From Pseudomonadota bacterium (GTDB lineage: Bacteria; Pseudomonadota; Gammaproteobacteria; Burkholderiales; Thiobacillaceae): DNA of 64,000 bases. Positions within the stretch are counted from its first letter, which is position 1, and the number at the start of each line of letters is the position of its first letter. This document shows, piece after piece, positions 15,508-24,559 of this stretch. Both the position numbers and the translations under genes were made by a program. The notes beneath the pieces were generated by a model, which did no database searches, had not been told where the DNA came from, and saw only the letters and a program-made list of their open reading frames with translations. Location of the stretch: positions 1-64,000 of the forward strand of contig JAKADC010000010.1 of NCBI GenBank assembly GCA_021820845.1, given 5' to 3'.

Positions 15508-16569
15508 ATGCCGACCGAGCCCGATCTTCCTCTCGCACGACGCGTGGCGACGCTCGGCTTCCTGGTCACCATTTTCGGGCTGACACTCTGGATCCTGTCG
15601 CCCTTTCTCGCTTCGCTCGCGTGGGCGGGAATCCTCGCCTACGTCACCTGGCCGCTTCACCGTCTCGTCGGCCGGCGGCTGCCGGGTCGCGACAACCTCG
15701 CGGCGCTGCTGACGACGCTGGCCGTAACCGCGACCCTGCTGCTGCCGCTGCTCTGGGTGCTGTTCATGCTGGCGTCGGACGTGACGGCGGCGTCGGCGGC
15801 ACTCAAACAATTGGCCACCACGGGACTGCCGCCGCTTCCCGCAGAGGTGCGCACCTGGCCCGGCGGAGACTGGATCGCGGGGCAATACGAGCGAATCCAG
15901 TCCGACCCGGAATGGGTCCGCGGCCAGATGGACGCGCTGGGCCTTACCCACGCCGCCACGCTGAAGCTGCTGGCCGGCGGGGTCGGCCGCAACATCGCGA
16001 AATTCGGGCTCGCAGTGCTGGCCTTGTTCTTCCTGTATCGCGACGGCGTCAGCGTGCTGACGCAATTTCGCCGCGTGGCGGCGCGCTGGATCGGCGCCTC
16101 CGCGCAGGGCCATATCCAGGCGGTCGGCGTGACGGTGCGTGCCGTGGTCTTCGGGATCGTGCTGACCGCACTGGCGCAGGGCATCCTCGCCGGGTTCGGC
16201 TACTGGATGGCAGGGCTGGAAGCGCCGGTGCTGTGGGGCGTGATCACCGCTCTGGTGTCGCTGATACCGTTTGTCGGTCCCGTCGTATGGATCGGACTGT
16301 GCCTCGTCCTGCTGGCGAACGGCGAAAGCGGTGCGGCGCTCGGCCTCTTCCTGTGGGGGGCGCTGGTGGTGAGCTGGATCGACAACCTGATCCGCCCGCT
16401 CGTCATCAGCGGGCCGACGCGGATCCCGTTCCTGCTGGTGTTTCTGGGGGTGCTTGGCGGCCTCCACGCCTTCGGCCTGATCGGCCTGTTCCTGGGGCCG
16501 GTGCTGCTCGCGGTGTCGTTGGCGGTGTGGCGCGAGTGGCTGGGCCACGTCCGGGCCGACGCGGGTTGA
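15508..16569 (+). CDS. AI-2E/PerM-family transporter
   Basis: A 353-residue membrane protein with the family layout: two N-terminal helices (TLGFLVTIFGLTLWILSPF, LAWAGILAYVTWPL), a loop region, then a bundle with GVITALVSLIPFVGPVVWIG and IDNLIRPLVISGPTRIPFL. Members of this family export small molecules or act as Na+/H+ antiporters; the substrate is unknown. The ATG at 15508 has better spacing to CAGCGGGA than the GTG at 15502. It starts 54 bp after the TerC gene. Confidence 0.88.
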   Translation: MPTEPDLPLARRVATLGFLVTIFGLTLWILSPFLASLAWAGILAYVTWPLHRLVGRRLPGRDNLAALLTTLAVTATLLLPLLWVLFMLASDVTAASAALKQLATTGLPPLPAEVRTWPGGDWIAGQYERIQSDPEWVRGQMDALGLTHAATLKLLAGGVGRNIAKFGLAVLALFFLYRDGVSVLTQFRRVAARWIGASAQGHIQAVGVTVRAVVFGIVLTALAQGILAGFGYWMAGLEAPVLWGVITALVSLIPFVGPVVWIGLCLVLLANGESGAALGLFLWGALVVSWIDNLIRPLVISGPTRIPFLLVFLGVLGGLHAFGLIGLFLGPVLLAVSLAVWREWLGHVRADAG

Positions 16570-16658
16570 GGTATCCTTGCGGATCGTCCGCGCAAAACGG
16601 CTTCCTTACGCGGCGGCGCGGTCAGGGGCAATCAGATGGACAGAAGAGATTATCGATC

Positions 16659-16961
16659 ATGAACACCAAAATGACCTATGCCGGCTTTTACAAGGACAAG
16701 CACGGCGTCACCACGCTGGCACGGGTCGTCCTCGACGGCTGGCTGTTCGGCCTGATCCCCGAAAGCGAGGATTGCGCCGGCTGGCAGATCGCGCAAATGC
16801 AGGCGTTGACGGAAAAGATCGAAGCCGAATGGGACAAGTACGGCAACCTGCCCAGCCGCCTGCCGCCCGAATTGCGCGGGCGCCATGAAGCCCTGTACAA
16901 GATGGCCACGACGCGCGCGCGCGAGATGGGCTGGAACCCCGAGCTCGACGAAGACGAATAA
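16659..16961 (+). CDS. Small conserved-looking acidic protein
   Basis: A 100-residue soluble protein that I do not recognise. It begins MNTKMTYAGFYKDKHGVTTLA, here cut short (the run up to TTLA), continues WLFGLIPESEDCAGW and ends in the acidic run PELDEDE. One cysteine is present. The ATG of the next gene's longer form would overlap its stop (TAATG), so it may be translationally coupled to the rRNA methyltransferase. Confidence 0.75.
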   Translation: MNTKMTYAGFYKDKHGVTTLARVVLDGWLFGLIPESEDCAGWQIAQMQALTEKIEAEWDKYGNLPSRLPPELRGRHEALYKMATTRAREMGWNPELDEDE

Positions 16962-17011
16962 TGTCCGCCCGCGGGGCGCCTTTTCCCCGGCCTGCCCGCC
17001 CGCCGCTCCCC

Positions 17012-18259
17012 ATGGAACTCACCCCACCGCTTCTGCAACTCGCCACGCAGGCGCTCGACCTGGTGCTGGATTTCACCCGTCCGGCGGACGCCGTGCTGTC
17101 GGCTTTTTTTCGCGAGCACAAGAAGCTCGGCTCGCATGATCGCGCCTTCGTCGCCGAAGCGGTATTCGGCGTGTTGCGCCGCTACCGCTATCTGTCGGTC
17201 GTGGTGCCGGCGGCGAACCCGCGCGCGCTGATCATCGCCTGGCTGATCAAGATCCGCGGCATGAGCGGGGCGACGCTCGAAAAATTCGCCAAGCCCGAAC
17301 TGGTCGACCATATCCGCCATGCAAGGACCGACGATCTGCCGCTGGCCGTGAATGCGGAACTGCCCGACTGGCTGGTCGAGAAGTTGCAGTCGACGATGAA
17401 CGACCCCGACATTCTCGCGCTCGGGCGCGCCCTGCAGCAGCCGGCGCCGCTCGACGTGCGCGTGAACGCGCACAAGGCCGACCGCGACACGGTGCTCGCG
17501 CAGCTGCGCGAAGAGGGATTCGCGGTCGACGCGACCCCTTATTCGCCCTGGGGCATCCGCTTCAAGGATCATCCCGCGATCAACCGCCATCCGCTTTTCG
17601 TCGACGGCAGCCTCGAAGTACAGGACGAGGGGAGCCAGCTGCTGGCGCTGCTGCTCGGCGCGCGGCGCGGTGAAATGGTGTGCGACTTCTGCGCCGGCGC
17701 CGGCGGCAAGACGCTCGCCCTCGGCGCGATGATGGCCTCGACCGGCCGCCTGTACGCCTTCGACGTGGCGGAAAAGCGTCTCGCGAACCTGAAGCCGAGG
17801 CTCGCGCGCTCCGGCTTGTCCAACGTGATGCCGCAACTGATCGCGTCGGAAAACGATGTGCGGGTGAAGCGGCTCGCGGGCAAGCTCGACCGCGTCCTCG
17901 TCGACGCCCCGTGCTCCGGCCTCGGCACGCTGCGGCGCAACCCCGACCTGAAATTCCGCCAGTCGCCCGAAAGCGTGGCGGAACTGACGCGCAAGCAGGC
18001 GTCGATCCTGCGTGCCGCCGCCAGACTGCTGAAGCCCGGCGGCCGCCTCGTGTACGCCACGTGCAGCCTGCTTCCCGAAGAGAACGAGCGCATCGTCGAG
18101 CCGCTGCTGGCCGAGGGCGGCTTCACGCTCGTGCCGGCGAACGAATTGCTCGCCCAGCACAAAATCCCGCTGGATACCGGTGCCATGCTCAAACTCTCGC
18201 CCGCGGTGCACGGAACGGACGGCTTTTTCGCGGCCGTGCTGGTCAAATCCGCCGCTTGA
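17012..18259 (+). CDS. RsmB/NOP2-family RNA cytosine methyltransferase
   Basis: A 415-residue SAM-dependent m5C RNA methyltransferase. The N-terminal NusB-like part is followed by a PUA-like segment and the Rossmann domain: VQDEGSQLLALLL, CAGAGGKTLALGAMM, VDAPCSGLGTLRRNPDLKF and YATCSLLPEEN. The cysteines in PCSGLG and ATCS are the release and nucleophile residues of the RsmB/NOP group. ATG at 17012 gives a natural N-terminus (MELTPPLLQLA). An ATG at 16961, overlapping the previous stop, would add a proline-rich 17-residue leader. Confidence 0.87.
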   Translation: MELTPPLLQLATQALDLVLDFTRPADAVLSAFFREHKKLGSHDRAFVAEAVFGVLRRYRYLSVVVPAANPRALIIAWLIKIRGMSGATLEKFAKPELVDHIRHARTDDLPLAVNAELPDWLVEKLQSTMNDPDILALGRALQQPAPLDVRVNAHKADRDTVLAQLREEGFAVDATPYSPWGIRFKDHPAINRHPLFVDGSLEVQDEGSQLLALLLGARRGEMVCDFCAGAGGKTLALGAMMASTGRLYAFDVAEKRLANLKPRLARSGLSNVMPQLIASENDVRVKRLAGKLDRVLVDAPCSGLGTLRRNPDLKFRQSPESVAELTRKQASILRAAARLLKPGGRLVYATCSLLPEENERIVEPLLAEGGFTLVPANELLAQHKIPLDTGAMLKLSPAVHGTDGFFAAVLVKSAA

Positions 18260-18319
18260 CCGCAAGCGGCATGCGGTCGACCATGCGGCGATTCTCCAGC
18301 CTGGCTCGATCGATCTGAC

Positions 18320-20134
18320 ATGGCAGCTGCATCTTTCCACCCCGATTCGCTCGGCACGCTCTGCGGCCTGTTCCGCGCGCGCGTCGCGGCAACGCCGGAT
18401 CAGGTGGCCTACCGCCAGTTCGACGAGGCGGGCGAGACCTGGGTCGGCTTCACGTGGGCGCAGGTTGCGGCGGAGGTCGCGCGCTGGCAGGCGGCGCTGG
18501 CGAAGGAAGACCTGGTACCGGGTGACCGTGTGGCGGTGATGCTGAAAAACGGCGTCGAGTGGGTGATTTTCGATCAGGCCGCGCTCGCGCTGGGTCTCGT
18601 CACGGTGCCGCTCTACCTCGACGATCGTCCCGAGAGCGCGGCCTATATCCTCAATCATTCCGGCGCCAAGCTCCTGCTGGTCGAGGGACGGTTTCAGCAC
18701 AGGAACCTGGCCGAAATCGCCGGTTCGGTGAAGACCTTGCAGCGCATCGTCAGCCTGACCGCGCCGGACGAGGGGCTGGCGAACTGGAGCACGCGCTTCG
18801 CACTGGCGGCCGACTGGCTCGCCGCCGCGGCCGGTACGCCCGTTCCCGAGCGCCATCTCACGCCAGACCTACTCGTCAGCATCGTCTACACGTCGGGCAC
18901 GACGGGACGCCCCAAGGGCGTGATGCTCACCCACGAAAACCTGCTGTGGAATGCGTTCTACGCCTCGCAATGCGCGGATTTCCACGCGGACGAAGTCTTT
19001 CTGTCTTTCCTGCCCCTGTCGCATACGCTGGAGCGCACCGGCGGCTACTATCTGCCGATGCTGATCGGTGCCGAAGTCGCCTATGCGCGCTCGATCGCCC
19101 AGCTGGCGCAGGATCTCCAGGTGATCCGTCCAACCGTCCTGATTTCGGTGCCGCGCATCTACGAGCGGATGTACAGCCGCATCCAGGACGGCCTGGAGAA
19201 GAAGGGGCGGGCCGCCCAGTTCTTGTTCGGGGTCGCGGTGCGCGTCGGTTGGCGCCGTTTCGGGCGCGGCCAGGGGCGGGCGTCGGCGAGCCCCGGACTG
19301 TTGCTGTGGCCGCTGCTCGACAAGCGGGTGGCAGCCAAGGTCACCGAAAAGCTGGGCGGGCGCCTGAGGTTTGCGATTTCGGGAGGCGCCGCGCTCTCTC
19401 CCGAAATCGCGCACGTGTTCATAGGCCTCGGCGTCCCCATCATTCAAGGCTACGGGCTCACCGAAGCGAGCCCGGTGGTATGCGTCAACCGTCCGGAGTC
19501 GAACGTGCCGTCCAGCATCGGCCTGCCGCTTCCCGGCGTCGAGGTGAAGATCGGCGCCAACGACGAACTGCTCACGCGCAGTCGCTGCATCATGCGCGGC
19601 TACTGGCAGGACGAGGACGCCACCCGCGCCATGATCGACGGCGAAGGCTGGCTGCATACCGGCGATCAGGCCACGATCGACGAACTGGGCCACTACCACA
19701 TCATCGGGCGCATCAAGGACATCATCGTGCTGAACAACGGCGAGAAGGTGTCGCCCACCGACATGGAGTCGACCATTTTGCTCGACCCGCTGTTCGAGCA
19801 GGCGATGGTCGTCGGCGAAGGCAAGCCCTACCTGGCCGCGCTCGTCGTCCTCAATGAGCCGCACTGGCAGGATTTTGCCGCGAGCCTCGGCATCGAGCCC
19901 GGCCACCCCGGCGCATTGCACGATCCCAGGGTGACAAAGGCGTTGATCCGCCGCGTGGCGCATCACCTCAGGCATTTTCCCGGCTACGCGCAGGTGCGGC
20001 GCCTGTATCCGGATCTCGAGCCCTGGACCGTGGACGACGGCCTGCTGACCCCCACGCTCAAGGTAAAACGGGCCGTCGTGCTCGATCGCTACCGCGAGGT
20101 GGTCGAAGCACTGTACGCCGACCACGCCCGCTGA
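18320..20134 (+). CDS. Long-chain acyl-CoA synthetase (AMP-forming)
   Basis: A 604-residue adenylate-forming enzyme. It shows the ATP loop VYTSGTTGRPKGVMLTHEN, the A5 motif GYGLTEASPVV, the A7/A8 region GWLHTGDQATIDELGHYHIIGR and IKDIIVLNNGEKVSP. The FAA1/FadD-like split between large and small domains is near residue 430. It lacks the usual final lysine motif in PxTxxxKxxR form but has LTPTLKVKRAVV, which supplies the lysine. It is followed by a FadL-like porin and a desaturase, so exogenous or recycled long-chain fatty acids are likely substrates. Confidence 0.9.
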   Translation: MAAASFHPDSLGTLCGLFRARVAATPDQVAYRQFDEAGETWVGFTWAQVAAEVARWQAALAKEDLVPGDRVAVMLKNGVEWVIFDQAALALGLVTVPLYLDDRPESAAYILNHSGAKLLLVEGRFQHRNLAEIAGSVKTLQRIVSLTAPDEGLANWSTRFALAADWLAAAAGTPVPERHLTPDLLVSIVYTSGTTGRPKGVMLTHENLLWNAFYASQCADFHADEVFLSFLPLSHTLERTGGYYLPMLIGAEVAYARSIAQLAQDLQVIRPTVLISVPRIYERMYSRIQDGLEKKGRAAQFLFGVAVRVGWRRFGRGQGRASASPGLLLWPLLDKRVAAKVTEKLGGRLRFAISGGAALSPEIAHVFIGLGVPIIQGYGLTEASPVVCVNRPESNVPSSIGLPLPGVEVKIGANDELLTRSRCIMRGYWQDEDATRAMIDGEGWLHTGDQATIDELGHYHIIGRIKDIIVLNNGEKVSPTDMESTILLDPLFEQAMVVGEGKPYLAALVVLNEPHWQDFAASLGIEPGHPGALHDPRVTKALIRRVAHHLRHFPGYAQVRRLYPDLEPWTVDDGLLTPTLKVKRAVVLDRYREVVEALYADHAR

Positions 20135-20167
20135 CTTCCTGCCTTCATCAACACTGTGGAGTACCTC

Positions 20168-21385
20168 GTGTCTTCATTTCCTCGCAGACGTCTGATCACC
20201 GTCCTTGCATTCGCCGGATCGTCCGGCCTGAGCCACGCCGCCGGCTTTGCCTTGATCGAGCAGAATGCGAGCGGCCTGGGGAACGCCTATGCGGGCCAGG
20301 CCGCGAGCGCGCAGGATGCCAGCACGGTGTTTTTCAATCCGGCCGGCATGTCGTTGCTGCAAGACACGCAGGGCGTGGTCGCGGGCCATCTCATCCAGCC
20401 GTCCGCCCGGTTTTCTGGGACTTTCAGCACGCCCGTCGGCGGCGGCCAGGGAGGCGACGCAGGCGGCGTGGCGTTCGTGCCGAGCCTGTATCTGGTGCAC
20501 CCGCTGACGCCCGACGTTCATCTGGGCCTGGGCATCAACATGCCGTTCGGCCTCAAGACGGACTACGACGCCGGCTGGGTCGGCCGCTACCAGGCGCTCA
20601 AATCCGAGCTCAAGACGATCAACGTCAATCCTTCCGTCGCATGGAAGATCAGCGACCAGCTCTCGCTCGGCGCGGGACTGGATTTCCAGCGGATCGACGC
20701 CACCCTTTCCAACGCCATTTCGCCGCTGGTGCCGGGCTCGCTGATGACGGTCAAAGGGGATGACTGGGGATGGGGCTATAACATGGGTTTGCTGTGGGCG
20801 ACGCGCGACACGCGCGTCGGCCTTGCGTATCGCTCCGAGGTTGCTTACACCTTGAAAGGCCAACTCACCGCCAACGCCGTTTTGCCCAGCGGCGACGTCG
20901 CCGCGGACGTCACCATGCCGGCGAGCGCGTCCTTGAGCGTCGTCCACGCCGTCTCGCCCAGCGTGGACCTGCTGGCCGATGTCACGTGGACGGGCTGGAG
21001 CGCGTTCGACCGCCTCGCGGTCGCGTACACGACGCTGCCGGTGCCCTTGCCGGCAACGCGCGAAAACTGGAAGGACAGCTGGCGCTATTCGCTCGGCGCG
21101 ACCTGGCACGCGGACCCCGCCTGGAGCTGGCGCGCGGGCATCGCGTACGACGAATCGCCGGTTCCCGACGCGTATCGGACGGCGCGCATTCCCGATGAGA
21201 ACCGGACCTGGCTCGCCGTGGGCGGGCAGTACCGCGTCGACGCGAAAAACGCGATCGACTTCGGGTACGCGCACCTGTTCGTCAAGGAAGCGAGCATCGA
21301 TAGCACCAACGCTGCGGGAACCTTGACCGGCCGATACGACGACTACGTCAACATTCTTTCCGTGCAGTTCACGCACGGCTTCTGA
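20168..21385 (+). CDS. FadL/OmpP1-family outer-membrane porin
   Basis: A 405-residue outer-membrane beta-barrel. A signal peptide ends at SHAA, and the mature protein opens AGFALIEQNASGLGNAYAGQ, the plug-domain signature of FadL, followed by DASTVFFNPAGMSLL. The last residue is phenylalanine (QFTHGF), as needed for barrel insertion. The GTG at 20168 is chosen because GGAG at 20158-20161 is 6 bases upstream; another GTG at 20156 precedes it. It probably carries fatty acids or other hydrophobic compounds for the acyl-CoA synthetase just upstream (33 bp). Confidence 0.9.
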   Translation: MSSFPRRRLITVLAFAGSSGLSHAAGFALIEQNASGLGNAYAGQAASAQDASTVFFNPAGMSLLQDTQGVVAGHLIQPSARFSGTFSTPVGGGQGGDAGGVAFVPSLYLVHPLTPDVHLGLGINMPFGLKTDYDAGWVGRYQALKSELKTINVNPSVAWKISDQLSLGAGLDFQRIDATLSNAISPLVPGSLMTVKGDDWGWGYNMGLLWATRDTRVGLAYRSEVAYTLKGQLTANAVLPSGDVAADVTMPASASLSVVHAVSPSVDLLADVTWTGWSAFDRLAVAYTTLPVPLPATRENWKDSWRYSLGATWHADPAWSWRAGIAYDESPVPDAYRTARIPDENRTWLAVGGQYRVDAKNAIDFGYAHLFVKEASIDSTNAAGTLTGRYDDYVNILSVQFTHGF

Positions 21386-21387
21386 TC

Positions 21388-22686
21388 TTGGCTGCCTCGA
21401 CGCCTTTCGACAGCCTGCTGACGCGCCTTATCCAGGACAGCCGGGACGTCGACCTCGCATGGCAGGTCGGCGTGCTGGCGGCAGGCGCCCTGATCGCCTG
21501 GATCCTGATGCGCATGGCAAGGCCCTACCTCACGGCGACCACCGCGCACTGGTCGGCCGGGCGGGCAAGCTTCAGCCGCGTCGGCTTCCCGCTCGTCATG
21601 CTGCTGGCCGTATGGCTCGGGCGCGCTCTCGAGACGGCCTGGCTCGCCAGCACGCATCTGCTGGATCTGGCGATTCCGCTGCTGCTGTCCCTGGTCGGCG
21701 TCCGGCTGGTCGTGTATGCGCTCCGCTACGCAGTGAGGTCGCAGGAATCGCTCAAACTATGGGAGCGCACGGCTGCCTGGCTGATCTGGCTGGCATTCGC
21801 GCTGCACATCACCGGTCTGCTGCCGCGAATCCATGCCGCGATGGAAGCGCTCTCGTTCCAGACCGGCGGCCACAGGTTCTCGTTGTGGCTGCTGTTCCAG
21901 GCAACCGCGGTGGTCGTGGTGGCGCTCGTCGTCGCGCTGGCGCTGGCGCGGTTCATCGAGACCCGCCTGATGGGCTTCACCGAAATGAACCTGTCGCTGC
22001 GGCTGGCCCTGTCCAAGGCGGCGCGTACCGTGCTGCTGATTGTCGCCGTGCTGGTGACGCTGCCGGCGGTCGGCATCGACCTCACGGTACTCTCGGTATT
22101 CGGCGGCGCGCTCGGCGTGGGAATCGGCTTCGGCCTGCAGAAGGTCGCCAGCAACTACATTTCCGGCTTCATCATCCTCCTCGACCGCTCGGTGCGCATC
22201 GGCGACCTCGTCACGGTCGACAACAAGTACGGGCAGGTCAGCCAGATCAATACGCGGTACACGCTGCTGAAAGCGCTCGACGGCACCGAAAGCATCGTTC
22301 CGAACGAGACGCTGATCACGCAGACCGTGATCAATCATTCGCTGTCCAAACCCGACGTGCGGATCGCGCTGCCGGTGCAGGTTTCCTACGAGTCCGATCT
22401 GGAGCAGGCGGAAAATCTGATCCTCGAAGCGGCGCGCAGCCACAGCCGCGTCGCCCTCGACAACCCGGCCAATGTGCCCAAGGTGTTCCTGAAGGAATTT
22501 GCCGACAACGGCATCGTGCTGGAGCTGGCGGTCTGGATACGCGACCCCAGCGAAGGGCAGAACAACCTGCGTTCCGACCTCAACTGGGAAATCTGGCGCC
22601 GCTTCAAGGCTGCCGGCATCGGGATGCCGTATCCGCAGCGTGTCGTGCATCTCGCCCAGGGGCCGCGGACGGGCGATAAACCTTGA
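21388..22686 (+). CDS. MscS-family mechanosensitive channel
   Basis: A 432-residue inner-membrane protein with about five N-terminal helices, the pore helix GIDLTVLSVFGGALGVGIGFGLQ (cut here to family part GGALGVGIGFGLQ) and the beta domain IILLDRSVRIGDLVTV. The C-terminal alpha-beta domain ends in GMPYPQRVVHL, typical of MscS relatives. Only TTG at 21388 is available as a start, two bases after the porin stop, with no strong ribosome-binding site, so coupling to the upstream gene is likely. Confidence 0.88.
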   Translation: MAASTPFDSLLTRLIQDSRDVDLAWQVGVLAAGALIAWILMRMARPYLTATTAHWSAGRASFSRVGFPLVMLLAVWLGRALETAWLASTHLLDLAIPLLLSLVGVRLVVYALRYAVRSQESLKLWERTAAWLIWLAFALHITGLLPRIHAAMEALSFQTGGHRFSLWLLFQATAVVVVALVVALALARFIETRLMGFTEMNLSLRLALSKAARTVLLIVAVLVTLPAVGIDLTVLSVFGGALGVGIGFGLQKVASNYISGFIILLDRSVRIGDLVTVDNKYGQVSQINTRYTLLKALDGTESIVPNETLITQTVINHSLSKPDVRIALPVQVSYESDLEQAENLILEAARSHSRVALDNPANVPKVFLKEFADNGIVLELAVWIRDPSEGQNNLRSDLNWEIWRRFKAAGIGMPYPQRVVHLAQGPRTGDKP

Positions 22687-22747
22687 TTTTTATGGGGATA
22701 ATCCGTAAACTGGAGAGTTCCGTTGTTGCTTCCTGGAATTACGAATC

Positions 22748-23920
22748 ATGCAATTAGGCTTGTTGGATTTACCCTGGTGGGGTTACGTGGCGGTCGCGCT
22801 CGGCCTCACGCACATCACCATCGCCGCCGTCACCATTTTCCTGCATCGCTCGCAGGCGCACCGTTCCGTCGATCTTCATCCCATCGCAGGCCACTTCTTC
22901 CGTTTCTGGCTGTGGCTCACCACCGGCATGGTGACCAAGGAGTGGGTTGCCATTCACCGCAAACACCACGCCAAGTGCGAAACCGACGAGGATCCGCACA
23001 GCCCGCAGGCCAAGGGCATCAGGAAAGTCTTCTGGGAAGGATCCGAACTCTACCGAGCGGAAGCCAAGAACCAGGAAACGCTCCAGAAGTATGGCCACGG
23101 CACCCCCGACGACTGGATGGAGCGGAATGTCTACAGCCGCCACTCGGCCAAGGGCATCACGCTGATGATGGCGATCGACCTCGCGCTCTTCGGTCCGCTC
23201 GGCCTCACCATCTGGGCCGTGCAAATGGCGTGGATCCCGGTCACCGCCGCCGGCATCATCAATGGCATCGGCCACTACTGGGGGTACCGCAACTTCGCGA
23301 GCGAGGATGCGAGCACCAACATCGTGCCGTGGGGCGTGCTGATCGGCGGCGAGGAACTGCATAACAATCACCACGCGTACGGGACGTCGGCGCGCTTGTC
23401 GAACAAATGGTACGAGTTCGACATCGGCTGGCTCTACATCAAGCTGATGTCGTACGTGGGCCTGGCTTCCATCCGCAAGGTGGCGCCGACGGTGAAATGG
23501 CTGCCGCCCAAGCCGCTCTGCGACCTGGATACCCTGCAGGCCATCATCACCCATCGCTACGACGTCATGTCGCGCTTCGTGAAGAGCGTGCGCGCGGACA
23601 CCAAGGCCGAGATCGCTCGACTGAAGGCGGGCGCGAACCTGCCGCAGAACTGGAGCTTCGACAGCTTCCGCCGGTGGCTGCACAAGGAACCGGCCGATCT
23701 GGCCGAGTCCGACAAGGCAGCGCTCGACACGCTGCTGCGCAAGAGCGAGCGTTTGCAGACGGTTTATCGCATGCGGCAGGAACTCGCGGCCATCTGGGGC
23801 CGTTCGACCGCCAGCCGCGAGCAATTGCTCGACCAGTTGCAGGCGTGGTGCAAGCGTGCGGAAGAGAGCGGCATCCAGTCCCTGAAGGACTTCTCGGTGC
23901 GCCTGCGCTGCTATGCCTGA
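22748..23920 (+). CDS. Fatty-acid desaturase, acyl-CoA delta-9 type
   Basis: A 390-residue membrane di-iron desaturase. All three histidine boxes are present: HRSQAHR, HRKHHAK and HNNHHAYG. Two hydrophobic regions flank them. The first 250 residues match the family; the C-terminal 130 residues form a helical charged extension (TLLRKSERLQTVYRMRQEL). It would introduce a double bond into acyl chains and adjust membrane fluidity, consistent with the acyl-CoA synthetase and porin upstream. It is separated from the MscS gene by 61 bp that may hold its own promoter. Confidence 0.92.
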   Translation: MQLGLLDLPWWGYVAVALGLTHITIAAVTIFLHRSQAHRSVDLHPIAGHFFRFWLWLTTGMVTKEWVAIHRKHHAKCETDEDPHSPQAKGIRKVFWEGSELYRAEAKNQETLQKYGHGTPDDWMERNVYSRHSAKGITLMMAIDLALFGPLGLTIWAVQMAWIPVTAAGIINGIGHYWGYRNFASEDASTNIVPWGVLIGGEELHNNHHAYGTSARLSNKWYEFDIGWLYIKLMSYVGLASIRKVAPTVKWLPPKPLCDLDTLQAIITHRYDVMSRFVKSVRADTKAEIARLKAGANLPQNWSFDSFRRWLHKEPADLAESDKAALDTLLRKSERLQTVYRMRQELAAIWGRSTASREQLLDQLQAWCKRAEESGIQSLKDFSVRLRCYA

Positions 23921-23991
23921 CCGCTGACGGGCGGCCTGCCGTCCGCTCCGGTACCGGGGGCCGGTCTTTTTCGGTTTCGCCGCCCAACAAA

Positions 23992-24014
23992 AAGCCCGCT
24001 GCAATGGCGGGCTT
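23992..24014. terminator. Bidirectional intrinsic terminator
   Basis: AAGCCCGC (23992-23999) pairs with GCGGGCTT (24007-24014) across a 7-base loop. Read on the minus strand the stem is followed by TTTTTGTTG, a good T-tract ending the rpmB-rpmG transcript. On the plus strand TTCTTGTTG follows, which could end the desaturase transcript. Confidence 0.8.
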
Positions 24015-24034
24015 CTTGTTGGGGCGAAGCCTGC

Positions 24035-24202
24035 TTATTTCAGCTTCGTTTCCTTGTACATCACATGCTTGCGAGCCTTGGGATCGAACTTGCTGATCTC
24101 CATCTTCTCGGGCATGGTCTTCTTGTTCTTGGTCGTGGTGTAGAAGTGGCCGGTGCCCGCAGTGGACTCCAGCTTGATCTTTTCGCGTCCGCCTTTAGCC
24201 AT
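24035..24202 (-). CDS. rpmG: 50S ribosomal protein L33
   Basis: A 55-residue protein [20 protein letters not shown] (start) ending [11 protein letters not shown], clear L33. It lacks the four zinc cysteines, so it is the zinc-independent form. AAGGAG sits 7 bases before the ATG. It follows rpmB by 11 bp on the same transcript. Confidence 0.96.
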   Translation of the reverse strand: MAKGGREKIKLESTAGTGHFYTTTKNKKTMPEKMEISKFDPKARKHVMYKETKLK

Positions 24203-24213
24203 GATTCAACTCC

Positions 24214-24450
24214 TTAAACTGCAACGCCGCTGGCGCGCAGGTCGGCCAGCACGGACTCGATGCCGTTCTTGTCGATGGTGCGGAGCGCCGCATTGGACAA
24301 ACGCAGACGAACCCAGCGGTTCTCGCTCTCGACCCAGAACCGGCGGTACTGCAGGTTGGGCAGGAAACGACGCTTGGTTTTGTTGTTGGCGTGGGAAACG
24401 TTGTTCCCGACCATGGGCTTCTTGCCCGTCACGACACATACGCGAGCCAT
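24214..24450 (-). CDS. rpmB: 50S ribosomal protein L28
   Basis: A 78-residue protein opening [20 protein letters not shown] and ending in [13 protein letters not shown], full-length L28. It heads the rpmB-rpmG operon. Its leader holds three 13-bp repeats (24471-24504) just downstream of a strong-looking promoter, an unusual arrangement that may matter for its control. Confidence 0.97.
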   Translation of the reverse strand: MARVCVVTGKKPMVGNNVSHANNKTKRRFLPNLQYRRFWVESENRWVRLRLSNAALRTIDKNGIESVLADLRASGVAV

Positions 24451-24470
24451 GTTGCTGCTCCAGAAATTGA

Positions 24471-24504
24471 GGGTTAACCGGTGGGGTTAACGATGAGGGT
24501 TAAC
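24471..24504. repeat. Three GGGTTAAC repeats at 13-bp spacing
   Basis: GGGTTAAC occurs at 24471-24478, 24484-24491 and 24497-24504, an exact 13-bp period. On the coding (minus) strand of rpmB they read GTTAACCC. They lie between the probable transcription start near 24511 and the rpmB start codon at 24450, so they would be in the 5' leader. They could bind a protein as DNA or act in the RNA. Confidence 0.75.
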
Positions 24505-24517
24505 CCGAGAACCGCGA

Positions 24518-24547
24518 TTTATACCATACCTCGCGAGCCTGGGGCAA
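24518..24547 (-). promoter_or_regulatory. Candidate promoter of rpmB-rpmG
   Basis: On the minus strand TTGCCC (24547-24542) and TATAAA (24523-24518) are separated by 18 bp. Transcription would start near 24511, about 60 bases before rpmB. Confidence 0.6.
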
Positions 24548-24559
24548 GTTTTGGCCGGC

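Noticed and set aside
14407-16548. 713-residue minus-strand reading frame
   Set aside because: Antisense to the TerC and PerM-family genes, with unnatural composition.
24471-24504. Iterons of a replication origin
   Set aside because: Only three short repeats, no AT-rich unwinding region with DnaA boxes and no replication gene nearby; position in the rpmB leader explains them better as regulatory.
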